This document shows, piece after piece, positions 34,149 through 45,031 of a DNA stretch of 64,000 nt. Positions within the stretch are counted from its first letter, which is position 1; each line of letters starts with the position of its first letter. Under the pieces are notes generated by a model, which saw nothing but the letters and a program-made list of their open reading frames with translations, searched no databases and was not told where the DNA came from. The position numbers were made by a program, and so were the translations under genes. This DNA comes from Psilocybe azurescens. Its lineage: Eukaryota > Basidiomycota > Agaricomycetes > Agaricales > Agrocybaceae. The stretch spans positions 682,001 to 746,000 of the forward strand of contig JAJIRX010000500.1 in the NCBI GenBank assembly GCA_023853785.1, given 5' to 3'.

Positions 34149-37147
34149 ATGTCTTCCGAAGGCGAGGTTCAGATGTAAGTCCTCGATGCTCGTCTTCAGT
34201 TTTGCTAAAAGGTCTGGACTTAATCTATCTCCTACAGTCATTCAATCTCTAGACCATCCTCTGGCTCGCCCATCTTGAATAAAATATCATGCCAGATCAC
34301 TCAAAACAAGGTAAATCAAGCCTTCCACGACCTTTCCGAAGGATTGATGCTGAACTGACTAAAGATTCGCGGAGGGGCGCAAGCCATGCGTAAGAAATCA
34401 TTCAATTACTCATGAACCCAAGGCCTTTATTGATATCTGATATCAGTCTATGCTGTTGGATTGGATGAAAATGATATGCATAAACCACAGGTCTGCATCG
34501 AAGAACCGAGCCGGAGGGTTCATGACTCTCACCTTCGATCCAAAATAGATTGGAATTTCGCCCGTCTGGTGGGAGGGTGTGTTATACTTATCTTTCTTTC
34601 AGACGATATACTTACTCAGTGTTCTAGGAAACCCCTGCAATTCCCATCTCGTATGAATATTCCTCATTCTCAAGTGATTGAATAAGAGCTCAAATGCATA
34701 TTGCTTGTAGCTTGACCTCGCAAAACATGTCAAGGAAGGTTGCAGACAAGAAGATCTTGTTGGACTTATCTTTAATACCATCGGAGTTAGGTTAGTTGAC
34801 ATCTTTTTAACAAGACATAAATAAACCAACCTTGCGAAACAGCGATGCGATTACAATGGGAACGGACGGTAAACCATTTGTTCTTCTTTGATTAGATTCT
34901 CCTTAATCATTTTTGGACAGGAATGCGCTATTCGTGAGTAAACCGGGATTTAAAAAAAAATCAGGTTGATTTCAACACACTGCTAGCCTTCCGAGTCGGG
35001 ATGTTATTGCGGATTCCATTGAAGCGGTCAGCATTAGAAATCATTATTTCTTATACTATACGAGGGCTGACTTTCACCTGTGTCTAGGTTGTAATGGTAT
35101 ATACTAAATTAGCCTTCCTGTATAATTCACTGACTCGATTCTAATTTAGGCCCAACATTACGACGGTAATATTTCACTTCCTGGTTGTGATAAAAACATG
35201 CCAGGATGTTTCATGGCCGCTGTCCGCCACAACAGACCAACTATCATTGTCTATGGAGGTACAATTCAAGCTGGAGTTAGGCATGTCGGCAAGTAGACCA
35301 TTCAAAATTCGATTTCTCTTTTTCTTACGGTCATTTTCTTTAGATTGCCCATCTATGGGAAAGGAGAAGGGCGGAACAGTGAACATCTCAGACGCGTTCG
35401 AATCCTATGGTGAGGTTTCCCAGAAATTAATTTGACACTGAGGTAGATCTGAACGTGGTTTCTAGGCGCTTTCGCTGTAGGAAAAATAACCGACGAACAG
35501 CGTTTTGACGTTGTCAGGCATGCTTGCCCCGGGGCGGGTGCATGCGGTGGAATGTACACCGCGAACACCATGAGTTCAGCACTTGAGGTCAGCACTCCAT
35601 CCGTGATCATACCATGATTTTCAGACTGAGAAGTTTTTGCTGAAGGTTCTGGGCATGTCTTTACCGTACTCTTCCAGCATCCCTGCTGCATACCCTGGTA
35701 AGTCTACATATAGTATGATGCAGCTGGCAGTATGCTGAGTTTATCGACAGAAAAGGTACAGGAGTGCATTCGAGCCGCAAAATATCTCAAAAACCTTCTT
35801 GCTTTCGACATTAAGCCAAGGTCGATTCTTGCTACGTCAGTTCTATCGGCGGGTATCTAACACGGCATATCGCAGAGATATTTTGACCCGCAACTCATTT
35901 TTGAATGCCATTGTTATCATCACTGTGCTAGGTGGTTCTACGAATGCAGTTTGTGACCCTTAATCCAACCTCGAAGTTGCGCAAACCTAACAATATATTC
36001 CTTTAGGTCCTTCATCTGCTGGCAATGGCTCGAGCGGCTGAAATTGATCTCACAATTGACGACTTTCAAATGATAGCTGACAAAACGCCGTTTTTGGCTG
36101 ATCTAATGTGGGCCTAATACCTCTGCAAATATCAATAAAATGCCGACTCATGGTTATGCAGGCCATCAGGGAGATATTACATGGAAGATATACACAACAT
36201 CGGTGGCATACCCGCCATTCTGAAGTACCTTCTGAACCATACAGATTTGATTGACGGGTCTCAGCTTACGGTAACGGGGAAGACATTGTCTGAAAACTTG
36301 GAGGACGTTGCAGAGCTCAACTTCGATAAGCAAGATATATTCCGGCCGTTGAGCAATCCTATCAAACCTACTGGGCACTTGACTATTCTCAGAGGAAATT
36401 TGGCTCCGGGGACCGCGGTGGCTAAATTGACTGGCAAAGAAGGACTTCGCTTCGAGGTAAGCAAGTCGCTTAGCTTCTGCTGCTCTTTGATAACGAGCAG
36501 TTAAAAATAGGGAACTGCCAAATGTTTCGATAGGTTCTTGGGTTCTTTTTTTCGATTGTTCGTGCTTTCTGATCTTGTCTTTAGCCTGGAAGGATTCTAC
36601 ACTTTGCTTGAAAAGGGAGAAATCACAGCTGGAATGGTTCTCATATTCAGATATCAAGGTCCTAAAGGTGCTCCAGGCATGCCAGAGATGCTAGGTGAAA
36701 CTTCATTAGATGAACGTCTGCTTGATCCATACTAACGTTCTTCTATTATCAGGTCCAACCGCGGCAATCGCTGGCGCAGGATTGGCAAATTCTACCGCAC
36801 TAATTACAGACGGACGTTTCTCGGGAGCTAGCCGAGGGTTTATCATCGGTCATGTTGTTCCAGAGGCACGTCTGGGTGGTCCCATTGCACTCGTTAAAGA
36901 TGGAGACCGTATTGTGATCGACTCTGCCACTAGGCAGATCGACTGGTTTGTCGATGAAGAAGAGCAGAAACGACGCAAAGACGAATGGCTGGCCTCTGAT
37001 AAAGGTAAGCTAAATGTGAAACGCGGAGTCTTGCTCAGATATGCTCGGGATGTGGCTGTAAGTGCACTAATTTTCGTTTTTTGGGGTGCATATATTGATC
37101 AAGATATATTCGTAAAGCCTGCCAGTCAGGGTGCCTATTGTGATTGA
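34149..37147 (+). CDS. ILV3: Dihydroxy-acid dehydratase
   Basis: Iron-sulfur enzyme of valine, leucine and isoleucine synthesis that dehydrates dihydroxy acids to 2-keto acids. Many short exons spell the family. They include [56 protein letters not shown], the cluster motif [107 protein letters not shown] and the end [12 protein letters not shown]. The three cluster cysteines are in place. The ATG at 34149 gives only a short N-terminus ([13 protein letters not shown]) with no visible mitochondrial presequence, although the enzyme is usually mitochondrial in fungi. A further upstream exon is possible. All frames are intact. Confidence 0.94.
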
Positions 37148-37290
37148 ATAAAGATATAAAACATGAGATCGTTGTAACCAATATTCCCAAGAGCCCTGAA
37201 TGAAGATTTCGTTATGATGTATCGTAGGGTATAACAATGTTCATAGGTTCTGTCCGTGTCGTTCTAAAGATAATGAGGACCATCATGACT

Positions 37291-37974
37291 TTACACATTT
37301 GACGGAATTCTCATTTGGTCGACAATGTCGTCTTGCTGTGGTCGTGGGGTAGCCACTAGCTTCTTGGACATTATACTGTTCTCAATGAGGCCCGGGGTGC
37401 GATTAGGGGTATGCTCGGTGTTTGTTGAATATGATCCATGACGCGAAGGAGTCGACCAAGGTAGATGATGATGCCCGTCTTTCGAATGCTGACGCTCGGG
37501 GAAAACGTTCTCACCAGGTTTGGCCCGCCCAAGAAGGACAGCCGGGTCTGGAGGGATGACGATCTTTTCTTTAGGGACTTCTAAATCCTTTTCCCTGGGA
37601 GTGGCCTTTTCCCTCCGCAATCAACCGATTGCGTTTCTTCCTGTTGTATCTCTTCCTGAAGTATACTGTGAAGCCAATTGCCCAAGCTAGAAAGAGGATG
37701 CCTCCGCATATGCTACCAGCAAGGATGGGCGTCATGGCCTTCTTCCTACAAAGATAAGCATGAATTGTGTTGAATAATGCATCTCCTGAACGTCCGCCCG
37801 CCGAGCGCTCACCCTCCTAATGACGCAGCTTCCGATGAACTGACGGCACGAGCAATAACTACATGCGCTGCTTCATGCAATGAACCTATACGGATGACAA
37901 TGCCCACATGAGGCAGTATTCGAATTGCAGAAGCATGCCCACTCACTTAGTGTTGCAGAACCTATCGACGCCAT
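37291..37974 (-). CDS. Small single-pass membrane protein, unknown family
   Basis: Starts at ATG 37974 (MASIGSATL). Two introns lead to an exon with a transmembrane helix (TPILAGSICGGILFLAWAIG, continuing FTVYF) followed by the basic stretch KRYNRKKRNRLIAEGK, so the tail is probably cytosolic. In the frame as written it stops soon after (near 37582). One extra base near 37605 would shift into a frame of about 100 codons (KEKIVIPPDPAVLLGRAKPG, ending at 37291) whose composition looks coding. I take that as the real C-terminus and the extra base as a likely sequence error. I do not recognise the family. It is convergent with ILV3, with 143 bp between stops. Confidence 0.6.
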
Positions 37975-38761
37975 ATTTTATACAAGATATGTGAAAGATT
38001 TATAGACAGAAGATTATGAGGGTATAATGGTCATGAAAGAGCGGGAGAAGAGCAGTGAAGTACAAGGGTAAGCAATGTACATACTAACATGTTGGGGCCA
38101 TGTGGGACTTCCGTAGTCCGAGCCCATCAAATGTCCAAATTAAAGTGACAGCCTATTGTCTGCGCTAGAACGCAAATAGGGGCCTGTACCCGCATGAGCC
38201 CGCGCCACACTGAACCGCGTAAATAATGGGTGTCTCCTATTGTCCACTATTTTCTAACTAGAGTGAATGCCGCCGCTGGCGGCTCACGCCTGCTTGGCAA
38301 ATACAACATTACAGAAAGTTCATTCGGGGCTTTGCCCTTGTGTTATCTGAGTTGGGTAATCAGACCACACGGGATGATGAAAGGTTTTCAGTATTTGATT
38401 CCATCGACAAAGACAAAAGCTGAGTGGTTGTAAAGACTTTTATTAAATTTGTCAATGTATATAGGCTTTCAATATGCTGTCAAGGACAATTCTGAAAACT
38501 AGGATATAACTTGAGTATTAATAAAAATTATTTAGCTTTACAACAGCAAAAAGTTATTTACTTGCAAAAGAAATTGAACAGTTTATATACCTTTCAGGAC
38601 ATGTTGGCCCGCTTGGTCGGTGATACATCCCCTCGGTCATGTCGTGCAGTCTTGCGCTTCTTAGGAGACATGGCTTGCAAAGCAGGATTTACCAGAATAC
38701 AAATTGATTGGACATCTGTTGAACTTACCGTATTAAAGCGAACGTAGGGAGGAAAATGGTT
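37975..38761. other. AT-rich intergenic region
   Basis: Contains the promoter of the small membrane protein gene and an AT-rich part at 38410-38590. I see no gene. A basic minus-strand frame (MSPKKRKTARHDRGDVSPTK) at 38600-38675 is short and unsupported. Confidence 0.35.
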
Positions 38762-39087
38762 CAGCGCACCGTAAAAGGAAACAATACCCACTAACGGCAG
38801 CATATGCTTTCACAGATTATCGGTCACAAGGTCAAACAATTTCATATGTGATCGTGGATATCGCAACTCCCCGACAGGAGGACTCAGTGACCAGTCTCTT
38901 CGATCTTTACGTTGCACTATCACGGAGTTCAGGGCGGGACTCGATTAAGTTGTTGAGGAATTTTGACAATAAGTTGTTTGAGAAGCAACATGATTGGGCA
39001 CTGCTTCAGGAGGACGAGAGATTAGATAGGATGGATAGGCAAACACGGATGTGGTATGAGCAGGTAGTACGGCCTCAGATGTCATAG
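38762..39087 (+). pseudogene. C-terminal fragment of a Helitron/PIF1-type helicase
   Basis: Reads AYAFTDYRSQGQTISYVIVD, LYVALSRSSGRDSIKLLRNF and EDERLDRMDRQTRMWYEQVV, ending with TAG at 39087. These match the last helicase motifs (VI region) of the RepHel protein of Helitron transposons, and of PIF1-like helicases that spread with them in mushrooms. The rest of the helicase, the Rep domain and the Helitron ends are not seen nearby, so this is a scrap. One A seems missing near 38772, just before the conserved part. Confidence 0.75.
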
Positions 39088-39385
39088 GTAGAATAGAACT
39101 TGAATTTAAATTGGAAATATCTTCACACGCTTATCATTGATAATCAAGGTGCGGGAATTTCCTTGCCAATGCTCGTATCTTATCTTTCGGTCACATGTAT
39201 GTAAAGATATTGAAATGTTTCAATGCTTGTTAGACGAAGAATTTTGACCCTCCCTACAACCCCTTGCAAGCAAGGAAATTTATAACATTTAGGATATCTA
39301 TGGTCCCCGTGTGTATAGACCATCATCTATCGAGCTGAAAGCTCACTGATAGTGACCCAAGTAACAACTATGTTTCAAACATAGC

Positions 39386-40681
39386 TCACAATCCGGCAAG
39401 CGGGGCTTCCTGAGAGGTTCCTTCCACCTGGAGATCATGTACACTAGCAAGACCCACTCCTCGTAGAATCTTGCCAATGCTTTCCCGCTTGACAATCTCC
39501 AATTCCTCTTCGCTCTTCACAAGTAACATTCCAGCGTACCCGAGAGCGTTGACGCTTAGCTTGTCTCCCGATTCCTGTAGAATGTAGTTTTCTTGCCGTC
39601 TGGGTATGATGTGGAGATGGTCTAAGGTGATAATGACGTTGTAGGACGGGCTGCCGGCTGGATAATCAGGATCATGGCGAATTGTCGAAATCGTGAGATC
39701 CAAAAGTTGTAAGAATGCATTTGCCAGGAGCGCCTCAAGTTGCTCGGGCGGGTATGTGTCTAGGCGACTCGGGAACCGGTATGTATGGCTGGCATATGCG
39801 AGTTGGGTGAGGGAAAACGGCCTGTCTGAGGGCCCCATAGGCACATGGGTTTTAGATGTATAAATATATGCGCATTTTATGGGAACACGCACCTTGATGT
39901 TCAAGCTGGGTTCGCCTAGCCACCCTTTCGATAGGGGGACCGTCATCGCCGTCTAACGGTATAAACTGGATGTGCTTATGTGCTTGGCTGGCCCCACTGT
40001 TATCGCCACCTGAAGGATATTATCTGAGTTCTTGTTAAATGAAGTTCATGCCCATCGAAGACTTGCAATTGTAGAAGCCAAATAATTTCTGGCCGTGTTT
40101 CTGGGCCGCAGCTAGCAGCAAGTACGACTGAACCAGCTCGGAAGGCATAAGCGGCGACGACTGTGACTTAAAATCTGCACATGTATGCACGTCAGATCTT
40201 CTGAAGGCTCCAAACAGTTTTTACAAAATTGACCTTTTGTCACCAGCAAAAAATGACGGGGAACAACGGCATATTTGTTCAACTATATGTGCATAAGATA
40301 GTGATTAGAACATAAACTGATCGAAGGCCGGAAGAAACAAGTTACAAGAACTACGAACTCCTCTTGTGATTCCACGTCCTTCAGCTCGCCGACAAGGAGA
40401 TTCGCATTGTATGGTGGTGCAAATGGATCATATTTCAGATTTTTTATCTCGAAATGTGGGGTAGGGAGGACAGGCTTGTTTTGCAAAGCTGGGCAGAGTC
40501 GAATTTGATACTACGATAAGATTATGATCTTGAGCAATTAAAGCGTATGCGATACGAGAATCACCTCGACATCGGCCTCGATATGGTTTTCTACAGTGGA
40601 CGGGAAGAAAAGAAGATCGCCCGTCTTAAGTGCGTTGTCGAAACTTGATGAGATTTTGGTAATTATATCACTATGCTGCAT
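39386..40681 (-). CDS. APA2: Ap4A phosphorylase (ATP adenylyltransferase)
   Basis: Phosphorolyses diadenosine tetraphosphate to ADP and ATP. The start is MQHSDIITKISSSFDNALKT at 40681. Following exons read VENHIEADVE, KPVLPTPHFEIKNLKYDPFA, NLLVGELKD, AVVPRHFLLVTKDF, then CGDNSGASQAHKHIQFIPLD with the HIT-like catalytic His triad HKHIQ, FSLTQLAYASHTYRFPSRLD and SYNVIITLDHLHIIPRRQEN. It ends LQVEGTSQEAPLAGL at 39386. The order and the N-terminal domain match fungal Apa1/Apa2 rather than small HIT proteins. Five or so short introns. The frame appears intact. Confidence 0.9.
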
Positions 40682-41203
40682 ATTCGATTTCGGTGTACTG
40701 TAGTAAGTGATGATGGTTTGATTAAACGGAAACCAGTCGAGCGAGGCTGTGGGATGCTATAAACTGTAATGCCAAGACCGAGTCGGGAAGGAAGCTATCT
40801 CTGACAGAGGATGAGATACACTCGGGTCCCGACCTGTTCGCGACCCACCATGTCCGTACGGGTATTAATCGAGTCTCAGGGCTCTGGCCAAAAAGAGATG
40901 TTGCATCGATTGCAAGCAATATTTAGACTGCTGAAATGTCACACAGATCTATCCTTCGTTCAAGGCCAGTCCATTTATTTCAATGCCGTTTCCGGATCCT
41001 ATAGATATGTACAACAACGGGGTGTAGTGGTAGACCAACGACTAACGTGCACGCAATAATTAGAACACAAAAAGATTTGAGTTAGCAGTGGTTGAATTGC
41101 CCGTAGGTAACATATAAAGAAAATGGGCCTGCCCAAAGAAATAGGAAACTCTTTTTCTCCCCACACTACTATCTCGTCCAGAACTGAATACAACACCTCA
41201 ACA
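40682..41203. other. Intergenic, nothing recognised
   Basis: Promoter side of the Ap4A phosphorylase gene and 3' side of the DUF7727-like gene. No coding or RNA signal that I can support. Confidence 0.4.
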
Positions 41204-41824
41204 TCAAGCTTGTCCTCCTTTACCGCGATTTTCTTTGGCTTCTTTCATAGTTTCACCCAACATGATTGCTCTCCCATAGCATGCAGCGGCTATTAGGGAC
41301 CATATGGCCGCATTAGTGCCCTACAGACATGGTTATTAACAATGAGAAAGACAATAGAAAATGAATAGCTTACCTGATAGAAAAGTATGGTTAAGAAAAA
41401 TTGGAATAAGAGCAATACCGGCCGAACGGCAAGACTGCGATAGAGGGAAAGTGACTTTATCGCAGGCAAGGGCAGTTCGATGCAAAGTATAATCATTCCC
41501 AACAACATCGCGAATATTTGGATAATAGGAAGTTTGACGATGAGGGTTATGAATATCGCTGCACTGGGTGGGGCTCTGTAGTTTTTTTGAGCTACGATCA
41601 GGGATAGCGAGATAAAGCCACTCACTGGAGACCTCCAGGATCACGAAGGGTTCCGCCGACAAAGTCCCAGAAGAATTTACGGTAAAATAGACCAAAGAAT
41701 GAAGCCCAAACGGCATCTAGGTGGCCTTTCAGCGGTATGCGATGATAAGCTCCAGGATTAACTCACAAACACTGGCGGAAACAGCCACCAGCCGCGAATA
41801 TTCGTGCCAGATGAGGTTTCCCAT
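41204..41824 (-). CDS. Multi-pass membrane protein, DUF7727-like
   Basis: About 150-residue protein that I recognise as an agaricomycete family of unknown function. It starts MGNLIWHEYSRLVAVSASVY at 41824. Then come AVWASFFGLFYRKFFWDFVG and GTLRDPGGLQ. The next exon reads APPSAAIFITLIVKLPIIQI and LLGMIILCIELPLPA, then SLAVRPVLLLFQFFLTILFY. The last exon reads GTNAAIWSLIAAACYGRAIM and ends KEAKENRGKGGQA at 41204. Four hydrophobic helices are apparent. Three short GT-AG introns join the exons without frame errors. The function is unknown, and the family name is from memory. Confidence 0.75.
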
Positions 41825-42325
41825 TCTTCAATACTTGCTGATTAATGAAAGTGGATGCAGAACTCGGGACAGATAGACTTCCAGAAGCTAGTGTTTGAGC
41901 AAGAGAAATTGCAGAGGAGAAACGAGCACAGCTCGGTGAAAGAAAAAGACAGAGAAAGAAGAAGACAAGGACAAGCCCAGAACGGAGAGAACGAAAGGAT
42001 GAAAGAAGCCCGGCTTCTGCCACTGCCAGTAATAACTATTCTCTTGCCCTCCAAGCGGACTTTCAACTCTGACAATGATCGTCTCCATTGCAACTTACCC
42101 ACCCGCCTACCATAACCAGACAATCATTCCCTTTGACATTGCCTACAGATGGTTGTCCAACAACAGTGCGACCGTGATGTGATGGCCAGCTGCTCCATAA
42201 ATTCCGTTATGCATACTCATTCGTCATTAAGAGAGAGATCACTGCAATCACGTCCATTGAATTCAACACAGTTGTCATGTTTTGTAGTTGAAAAAAATAT
42301 GTATGCAAGGGTAATAAAATCAAAG

Positions 42326-44361
42326 TTAGCCCTCATAGCCCTCCATGATCGCAAGGTCCAATGTCGGTGGTCGCCTGTTCGGCCTAGCCGGACTACCATT
42401 GGCATTCTGATCATGAGGGTTCAGTTCATATCTTGAAAGAACGAGTAAATGGTAGACTCACCAGACCCGAACTAATGGGAGGTGGTTTCCGTGAAACGAA
42501 ACGCGATTGGGGTTCGTGCACCATTATCACAGGAATAGGCGGAACTAAAGGCGTTGTTGATTTGGCAGACATCGTACTCCCTTCACGTGAATGACCACTG
42601 TACTGGGGATCACTGTAGTAGCTTGGCGCAATGGAGTGACGCAACGACGCCCGATGCGGAGGCAAGGGAAACACCGGATTGTCAAGTGATTTCATCATGC
42701 CTGCTTCCATTGCCCTTGGATCCCTTTGCATAGGAAGGACGGGAGACACAGAAATCATCGATTTTTCGATCGACCTCACATTATTGCGTCTGCGTTTCAG
42801 GAAAAAACCGAGAAGGCCTATAAGAAAAATCACAGCGACCAACGTTCCAAAAACAACCCCAACTGTTGCACCAGTCGACATGCCGGATTTCGAAGATTCC
42901 GATGATGGGGCTGCCGTAGATCTGGAAAACGGTGATATTTAATTTACGGAACGGGTGCATGCGAAGCGGTGATGTAATACTGACGATGAACTCGGGAGGG
43001 CAGCAGCAGCAGCAGTGGCACTTGAATTCGGTGAACTAAAGCACCGGAGTCAGATAAGGTGCAACACAACTGAATAAGTAACTGACGAAGAGCTTGTAGA
43101 GTCGGCAGCAGCAGCGATAGCGGTTGTAGCAGTTGAAGGCGGTGCAGTTGAAGGCGGCACACTTGAAGCAGGGCTTCCAGATACGACGGCATCGAACACA
43201 TTGATAGAATCGAGGTCAATGAATGGCCCAGTATTGCCTTCTGTATCTCCAGAAAGCACCAGAGTGTGCTGTCCAGAACCGAGATCGCTACCATACCACT
43301 ACATAACTTAGTAAAGCGCAACAACAGGCCGATTGGCGACATGCAAACATACCAATAGCACCTATTCTCCATTAGTATCTGGAGTCACCATGTTTAAACA
43401 GGGTAGCTTACTTGAGGGTGGACAACTGACGCCATGCCGCCTGAACCTCCTGGCAAAGTTTGCGATTGGCCATCGAGGGACATTCGAATATTGGCATGAT
43501 CGGGAGAAACGGTACCGTATACGGCGACGGCGTCTCCAGAGAAAGTAATGGAAGCAGAAGCACCGGTCGTACTCGAAAAGCTGGAGAAAATGAGTATTGA
43601 AATATATTGTCGTTTAGAATCCCAAGACATACTGAAGTGAGCCATCTGCAAAAGCAGAGTTCTGGTTGGTCTGCCAATCTGACGCCGAAGGCAAATAAGT
43701 AATCGCTGGGTCGTTATCATCGAATGTCTTCTTAACGCTGACGGCACTGCACATATTATTAGTCTGGGTCAAAATAGATTCAAAACACAATCAGATTACC
43801 CTGGTGGTCCCACTTGTGCTTCAAAATCGACCCAGTCAATGTCAATAGGATTTCCACCAGTGTTCGTCAAGACTGCGGTGTGCGATCCGTAAGGAAGGCC
43901 AGACGCTGAACCAAGTAATTGCTGAGTTGAGGAGCCGCTTGATTGGGCATTGCCACTTGAAATGGTTTGCCCGTCCACGCTAATGCTGTAGGTACCATAG
44001 TTTGACCTATGTCCTCCGAATATCGCCAGTCCGGTTCCTTGAATTTGAATGATTAGACATCAGACTTAAAGCCAGTACAGGACCAACCAGTGAATGATAT
44101 CGTAGCTGTCGCTCCCTGCACTGCCGAGGTGTGGTAAGAACCGCCAGAATAAGACTACGAAATCAATGAGAGATCAGTTTAGAAGTGGTTGCGGAGAAAC
44201 TCACAGATGCAAGAGGGTCGTTAGAAGGTGTATCAGTCCAGGAAGCTGCCGGAGCATATGTGATTAGAGGAGAGCTATCCTCCACTACGAAAAACTTTCA
44301 ACAGACATCCAAGATTTCCCAATGATGAAACCAGCGAACCTGTCATATTGAAGGAAGCCAT
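42326..44361 (-). CDS. Single-pass membrane protein with two tandem ectodomains
   Basis: Agaric-type surface protein of unknown role. The start MASFNMT at 44361 leads to VEDSSPLITYAPAASWTDTP and SNDPLASSYSGGSYHTSAVQ. Domain 1 continues LAIFGGHRSNYGTYSISVDG and LLGSASGLPYGSHTAVLTNT. Domain 2 has ASITFSGDAVAVYGTVSPDH, NIRMSLDGQSQTLPGGSGGM and GSGQHTLVLSGDTEGN. Both look like beta-sandwich, perhaps galactose-binding-like, folds. A Ser/Thr/Ala/Pro-rich stalk, a transmembrane helix (GVVFGTLVAVIFLIGLLGFF) and the basic KRRRNN follow. The cytosolic tail is proline-rich and ends RPPTLDLAIMEGYEG at TAA 42326. No classical signal peptide precedes the ectodomain, as is usual for these proteins, so the start is not certain. 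Confidence 0.72.
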
Positions 44362-45031
44362 CAAGGCTTGAAAATTCCCTTGCAAAGGGAGAAAGTAGGA
44401 ACGAAAAGAAAAAGAGAAAAGAAGAGAGAAGAACGAAAGGAAAGTAAACAACAGCACAGACAGAACCAGAAGAACAACCCGCTCAACAAGTCATGACAGT
44501 CAACGCACAGACGCTGCATGACATGTCCACAGAGAGTATAAATGGTGCAATTCACTGCCTTGTCCATTAACTAGCCAAGATTACTTGTGACATCTTTCAT
44601 GGTGTCGACAGATTTTTGATGCTACCGTGCGTGAATAGAGACGTAATGGTTACAGTGTGATGAACAGACGTGTGTCAGATATCACCGGACTCGGAGGAAC
44701 AAACTGAGCGAGCATGCCAATGGTCCTCGTAGATGCGATGCACTTCGGATACACTCTGAGGAAAGAAAGTGCACGAAGCCCTGTGAAGAACCACGCCAAC
44801 GACGATTCAATGAGCATCAAATAAACAGCAGGCAAGGTCCCTACTTAACCGTGAGTCCGTGACTGAAAAGAAAGGTTTAACTACATATTACTCCAGCATC
44901 CCGGCCCGTTAATTATCCTGGACCATATCGGCCTATACTCGTTTGTGCTCTTTGTGTGCTCTCCTTTTTAAGTGCTATTCTCTCTGCGCCTCAGGGGCCT
45001 CCCCATCTCAGCTTCTTACTATTGTCTCAAT
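44362..45031. other. Divergent intergenic region
   Basis: 670 bp between divergent starts. A pyrimidine-rich minus-strand stretch (44375-44460) would encode only hydrophobic low-complexity sequence without an ATG in the frame of the downstream gene. No other feature is visible. Confidence 0.4.

Noticed and set aside
41005..41060. GGTGTAGTGGTAGACC string resembling a tRNA D-arm
   Set aside because: No anticodon stem, T-arm (GGTTCGAATCC type) or acceptor pairing follows.
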